NCBI RefSeq assembly: GCF_015624505.1
Contig: NZ_CP061379.1
Location: forward strand, 5,456,001-5,520,000
From: Bradyrhizobium commune
Lineage (GTDB): Bacteria; Pseudomonadota; Alphaproteobacteria; Rhizobiales; Xanthobacteraceae
Length of the DNA stretch: 64,000 nucleotides
Direction of reading: 5' to 3'
Shown: positions 60,468 through 64,000 of the stretch, piece after piece
Numbering within the stretch: the first letter of the stretch is position 1
Layout: every line of letters starts with the position of its first letter
Notes under the pieces: generated by a model
What the model was told of the DNA's origin: nothing
The model's database searches: none
Seen by the model: the letters and a program-made list of their open reading frames with translations, nothing else
Translations under genes and position numbers: made by a program

Positions 60468-61655
60468 TCAAATGATCCTGCTCTGTCGAAGCGCCGCGAT
60501 CGCGGCCTCGTCATAGCCGAGTTCCGCCAGCACGGCATCCGTATGTTCGCCGAGCGTCGGCGGACGCGTCGCGATTTTGCCCGGCGTTTCCGAAAGCCGC
60601 ACCGCGGCGCGGGCGACCGGCGCCTGTTTCGGCAGGCCCGGATAGTCCACGCCTTGCAAGAAGCCCGCGGCACGAATGTGAGGATGATCCAGCGCCTGTT
60701 GCGGGCTCAGGACGGGCCCGGTCGGAATCATCGCTTTGCCCAGCGTGTCGACCGCCTCCTGCGTGGTGCGCTCGGCGCACCAGCGCGCCATCCGCTCGCT
60801 GATGATGGGGCCGTGATTGCCGCGGCTGATGTCATCGGCAAAGCGGGGATCGTTGAGCCATTTGTCCTCCTCGCCCATCAGCTTCGCCCAGCGCTTGAAC
60901 AGGGGATGACCGGTGACCTGGCACAGCACCCAGCCATCCTTGGTGCGGTAGATGTCGACGGGCGCCGCGGTCTGGCCGAGATTGCCGGTCGGCACGCGAT
61001 TGACGTTGATGACGGCCTGCTCGATCAGCGTCGCATTGGTGAAGGACAACGCGGTTGCGAGCAGCGCACCCTCGACGATCTGGCCGCGCCCGGACTTGCC
61101 GCGCGCGATCAGCGCTGCGAGCGTCCCGAACGCGCAGTGCAGCGCGGTTCCGAAATCGACCCAGTTCACCGCCGCGCGATAGGGCGGATCGCCGGCACCG
61201 GTCATGTAGACCGAACCCGACATCGCCTGCCCGACGCCGTCGAAGCCGACACGGTCGGACCAGGGTCCCGGCCCGCCGAACGCCGTTGCCGTCGTCAGGA
61301 TGATGTCCGGCTTGATCGCCTTGAGCTGCTCGTAGTCGAGCTTCATCGCGCGGAGCGTCTGCGGCGGCAGATTGGCGACGACGACGTCGGCGGTCGCCAC
61401 GAGGCGGCGCATCACCTCCTGCCCCTCCGGCTTCATCGGATCGAGCGTGATGCACTTCTTGTTGCGGTTGACCTGGAGGAACAGCGCGCCCTCGCCGCCT
61501 TCGCCGACCGGCGCGACGAAGCGGTCCTCGCTGCCGTCGCGCTTTTCCACGCGAATGACCTCGGCGCCGAACTCGGCCAGCAATGTCGCGCAATAGGGCC
61601 CGGCGATATAGCGCCCGAAATCGAGCACGCGCACGCCCTCCAGAACTCCTCCCAT
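60468..61655 (-). CDS. Class III CoA-transferase (CaiB/BaiF family)
   Basis: A 395-residue CoA-transferase which moves CoA between carboxylic acids through an aspartyl-CoA intermediate; the Asp in VNWVDFGTALH is at the expected place. Family marks are VLDFGRYIAGPYCATLLAEFGAEVIRVEK, then NRNKKCITLD and GPGPWSDR. The acid handled is unknown. It is divergent from a VOC gene at 61824 (168 bases), which could serve the same aromatic or organic-acid pathway. Confidence 0.92.
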   Translation of the reverse strand: MGGVLEGVRVLDFGRYIAGPYCATLLAEFGAEVIRVEKRDGSEDRFVAPVGEGGEGALFLQVNRNKKCITLDPMKPEGQEVMRRLVATADVVVANLPPQTLRAMKLDYEQLKAIKPDIILTTATAFGGPGPWSDRVGFDGVGQAMSGSVYMTGAGDPPYRAAVNWVDFGTALHCAFGTLAALIARGKSGRGQIVEGALLATALSFTNATLIEQAVINVNRVPTGNLGQTAAPVDIYRTKDGWVLCQVTGHPLFKRWAKLMGEEDKWLNDPRFADDISRGNHGPIISERMARWCAERTTQEAVDTLGKAMIPTGPVLSPQQALDHPHIRAAGFLQGVDYPGLPKQAPVARAAVRLSETPGKIATRPPTLGEHTDAVLAELGYDEAAIAALRQSRII

Positions 61656-61823
61656 CGATCCCTTCCCTTAATTCTTATGTCGCCAGATTACAGGGACTGG
61701 CTGCCACGGCAAGGCGGCAACGGGCATGATGCCCTGCCCCCAAGATGTGATCGGCCGGCCGTTTCGGCTGGCGGAAATTCTGCTCTAGTATGGCTCCGTC
61801 AGTCCCCAGCGAGAAGCACAGCC

Positions 61824-62711
61824 ATGCCGCAACAATTCGATCGATCCGCAGAAGATCTCGGCAACGCGATCCATTTCGAGCACGTCAACATCCAGGTCCC
61901 GGACCAGCGTCTCGCCGCGCTGTTCTATGTCACGGGCCTTGGGCTTACCCGCGATCCCTTTCTGATGGTGTCCGACACCAACATGTGGATCAATGCCGGA
62001 CGCAGCCAGTTTCACTTGCCGAGCGGCAGGCCGCAGGTGCTGCGCGGCCATACCGGGCTGGTCATCGAGGGGCGGGAGGCGCTGCTGCAACGGCTGGCAT
62101 CCGTGGCCAAGAAGCTCGAGGGCACGGCCTTCGCGTTCGCCGAGCATAACGACCATGTCGAGGCGACCTGCCCCTGGGGCAACCGCATGCGCTGTTACGA
62201 GCCCGACGCGGCGCGCTTCGGGCGCATCACGCTCGGCATCCCCTATGTCGAGTTCGACGTTCCCGTTGGGACCACGCCTTCGATCTGCGCCTTCTATCCT
62301 GACGTCATGGGCATGCCGGCCCAGTTGCGCAACGGCGACGGCAAGGTTGCGGCGGTCAAGACCGGCCGCGACCAGCATCTCTTGTTCCGCGAGACGGATC
62401 GGCCGCAACCGGATTATGACGGCCACCATGTGCAGATGTACATCACCGACTTCTCCGGCCCCTACCGCAGGCTGCTCGCGCGCAACCTCGTCTCGCGCGA
62501 GGACAATCAATATCAGTACCGGTTCTGCGACATCGTCGATCTCGACAGCGGCAAGCCGCTGTTCACGGTCGAGCACGAGGTGCGCAGCGCGACCCATCCG
62601 ATGTTCATGCGGCCGATGGTCAATCGCAATCCCGTGGTGAACAACCGCAACTACGCGTACGGCCACGATCAGTCGTCGTGGGCAATGGGGCCGGATCAAT
62701 ACGACGGGTAG
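61824..62711 (+). CDS. Two-module VOC protein (extradiol dioxygenase-like)
   Basis: A 295-residue protein with two VOC modules: FEHVNIQVPDQRLAALFYVT in the first and IPYVEFDVPVG...YPDVMGMPA in the second. Metal-type residues include His in FEHVNI, His in HHVQMYI and Glu in FTVEHEV. The arrangement resembles extradiol ring-cleavage enzymes but the match is weak, so the activity is left open. The N-terminus follows GCGAGAAGC. The 3' end overlaps nothing; a TPR/GlcNAc-transferase gene begins 70 bases later. Confidence 0.8.
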   Translation: MPQQFDRSAEDLGNAIHFEHVNIQVPDQRLAALFYVTGLGLTRDPFLMVSDTNMWINAGRSQFHLPSGRPQVLRGHTGLVIEGREALLQRLASVAKKLEGTAFAFAEHNDHVEATCPWGNRMRCYEPDAARFGRITLGIPYVEFDVPVGTTPSICAFYPDVMGMPAQLRNGDGKVAAVKTGRDQHLLFRETDRPQPDYDGHHVQMYITDFSGPYRRLLARNLVSREDNQYQYRFCDIVDLDSGKPLFTVEHEVRSATHPMFMRPMVNRNPVVNNRNYAYGHDQSSWAMGPDQYDG

Positions 62712-62781
62712 CGGCGAAACGTCACAGAATGGTTATGTCGGATCGATAGGGATTGCCGGCTGAGCTTTCTCATGCGGGGCG

Positions 62782-64000
62782 ATGTCAGTTGCCATGAAGA
62801 TCGACGACCCCCGGCAGTTGTTGCATTCGGCCATGCAACACTTCCACGCCGGACAGCTGGAGCAGGCGGACTTCCTCTGCCGCACGGCGCTGAAGGGGCA
62901 TAACAGTGCAGATGGCTGGCATCTGCTCGGCATGATCGCGCTGCGCAGCGGGCGCATCGAGGAGGCCGCATCCTGCCTGAAGAAATGCACCAAGCGTCAG
63001 CCTGACAATCCGGCGGCGTTGTGCAGCCTGGGCATTGCCTACAAGGCGTTGGGGCGATTGAGCGAGGCGGCGACCGCCTTCGAGCAGGCCGCGCGCGCGG
63101 ACCCGCGCAGCAGCCAGATCCTGTACAATCTCGGCAATGCACGTACCGCATCGGGTGAGTTCAAGGCCGCCATCACGGCCTACCGTCAGGCGCTGACGCT
63201 GGATCCGTCGCGACCGGAGTACCATACAAACCTGATCTTCGCGCTCAATTTCGATCCCGCGGCCGGGCCGGAAGATCATCAGCGCGAGCGGCTCAGCTAT
63301 GGCGACATGCAGCGTGCGCAGACTGCGCCGGCGCCTGCCGCCGAGAGCCGTCCATACGACCCCGAGCGGCGCTTGCGCGTCGGCTATGTCAGCGCGCATT
63401 TCCGCCATCAGGCCGCGACCTACGCCTTCGCGCCCGTCATCATCAACCACGACCCGACTGCCTTCGACGTCGTCTGCTATTCCGACACGGCGATCGAGGA
63501 CGATCTGACGCGCCGACTGCGCGGCCATGTGAAAACCTGGCGCGCGACCGCCACACTGTCCGATGCGGAATTGATCGCGCTGATCAGGGCCGACGACATC
63601 GACATCCTCGTCGATCTGGTCGGGCACATGGTCGGAAACCGGCTCGAGGTGTTCGCCCGCAAGCCGGCGCCGGTGCAGGTGACCGGCTGGGGCGAGCCGA
63701 CGGGGACGGGCCTCACCACGATGGACTATCTCCTCGCAGATCCGGTTCTGGTCCCGCCCGACATGCGCTTCCGCTTGCGGGAGGAGGTGATCGATCTGCC
63801 CTGCTTTCTCAGCTTCTGGACGCCGGAGCCGCTGCCAGATCCGGGACCGCTGCCGGCGCTGGCCGCCGGCCATGTCACGTTCGGTTCGTTCAACCGGCCC
63901 GAGAAGCTGTCCGATCCGGTGCTGCGGCTCTGGGCCGCCATGCTGCGCGCGCTGCCCAATGCACGCCTCGTTCTGAAAAGCTCGAGCTTCGGAAATGCTG
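62782..64000 (+). CDS. TPR/O-linked GlcNAc transferase-like (SPINDLY type) protein, 3' end outside window
   Basis: The frame stays open to the last base (over 400 codons). ATG 62782 and in-frame ATG 62794 are both possible starts. The first 150 residues form TPR helices (LHSAMQHFHAGQLEQADFLC, then WHLLGMIALRSGRIEEAASC, LCSLGIAYKALGRLSEAATA, LYNLGNARTASGEFKAAITA). The rest is the GT41 catalytic region (LRVGYVSAHFRHQAATYAFA, VTGWGEPTGTGLTTMDYLLA, FGSFNRPEKLSDPVLRLWA). Such proteins may glycosylate proteins or polysaccharides such as flagellins. The UDP-binding end is beyond the window. Confidence 0.85.
   Translation, partial: MSVAMKIDDPRQLLHSAMQHFHAGQLEQADFLCRTALKGHNSADGWHLLGMIALRSGRIEEAASCLKKCTKRQPDNPAALCSLGIAYKALGRLSEAATAFEQAARADPRSSQILYNLGNARTASGEFKAAITAYRQALTLDPSRPEYHTNLIFALNFDPAAGPEDHQRERLSYGDMQRAQTAPAPAAESRPYDPERRLRVGYVSAHFRHQAATYAFAPVIINHDPTAFDVVCYSDTAIEDDLTRRLRGHVKTWRATATLSDAELIALIRADDIDILVDLVGHMVGNRLEVFARKPAPVQVTGWGEPTGTGLTTMDYLLADPVLVPPDMRFRLREEVIDLPCFLSFWTPEPLPDPGPLPALAAGHVTFGSFNRPEKLSDPVLRLWAAMLRALPNARLVLKSSSFGNA

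Noticed and set aside
1..64000. CRISPR array, rRNA, tRNA, riboswitch or intact insertion sequence
   Set aside because: No regularly spaced repeats, conserved RNA cores or transposase motifs were recognised by eye; a covariance-model and IS database search would be needed to exclude weak cases.

Overview
The window is GC-rich chromosomal DNA of an alphaproteobacterium, most likely Bradyrhizobium or a close relative. This is inferred from protein style (PuuD-type urate hydroxylase, avidin-like protein, Bug and Liv transport genes, C-terminal DUF1127 tail) and from palindromic repeats of the kind common in that genus. No rRNA, tRNA, CRISPR array or intact insertion sequence was recognised. I see about 57 protein-coding features. 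The first gene enters from the left edge and the last runs off the right edge.

Layout. 1-5 kb: end of a repetitive surface-type protein, then a fused indolepyruvate ferredoxin oxidoreductase. 5-10 kb (minus): a frameshifted FAD oxidoreductase, a leaderless HtrA-like protease, and a GMC oxidoreductase with a gluconate-dehydrogenase-subunit-3-like partner. 10-15 kb: a secreted nuclease and the cyoABCD quinol oxidase operon. 15-21 kb: an SDR remnant joined in frame to a CMD-family gene, an intact SDR, a sugar-dehydrogenase-like protein, PuuD, a VOC protein and a lytic transglycosylase. 22-31 kb: a catabolic operon (TPP enzyme, SDR, cupin) divergent from an IclR regulator, then a branched-chain-type ABC importer whose LivM, LivG and LivF parts form one polypeptide; both units carry the same 9-bp upstream motif. 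31-35 kb: a Bug binding protein and a more AT-rich accessory patch with phage-like small genes and a Fic protein. 35-37 kb: an NmrA-type reductase and MarR regulator behind a promoter with two matching palindromes. 37-41 kb: CYTH-CHAD protein, avidin-like protein and Pit phosphate transporter. 41-45 kb: MFS exporter and two M20 hydrolases separated by palindromic repeats. 45-52 kb: a sensor kinase with a degenerate receiver, a MauG/CCP-like diheme cytochrome, a DUF1127-tailed protein, an OmpR-type regulator and a membrane diheme cytochrome. 52-58 kb: a glycosyltransferase, an MFS exporter and an Mfd-like translocase. 58-64 kb: isochorismatase-fold hydrolase, VOC proteins, a divergent stress pair sharing one symmetric EcfG-type promoter, a class III CoA-transferase and a TPR/GlcNAc-transferase.

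How genes work together. The 21.9-30.8 kb block looks like an uptake-and-degradation module for an unidentified organic acid or amide under IclR control. The 45-52 kb block looks like a sensor-regulated periplasmic cytochrome module. The 37-41 kb block places polyphosphate-type (CYTH-CHAD) and phosphate-transport functions around a leaderless avidin-fold protein. Short DNA motifs (GTTAC half-sites, GGAAC-N16-CGTT, GAGyATATGCTC) give testable regulatory links.
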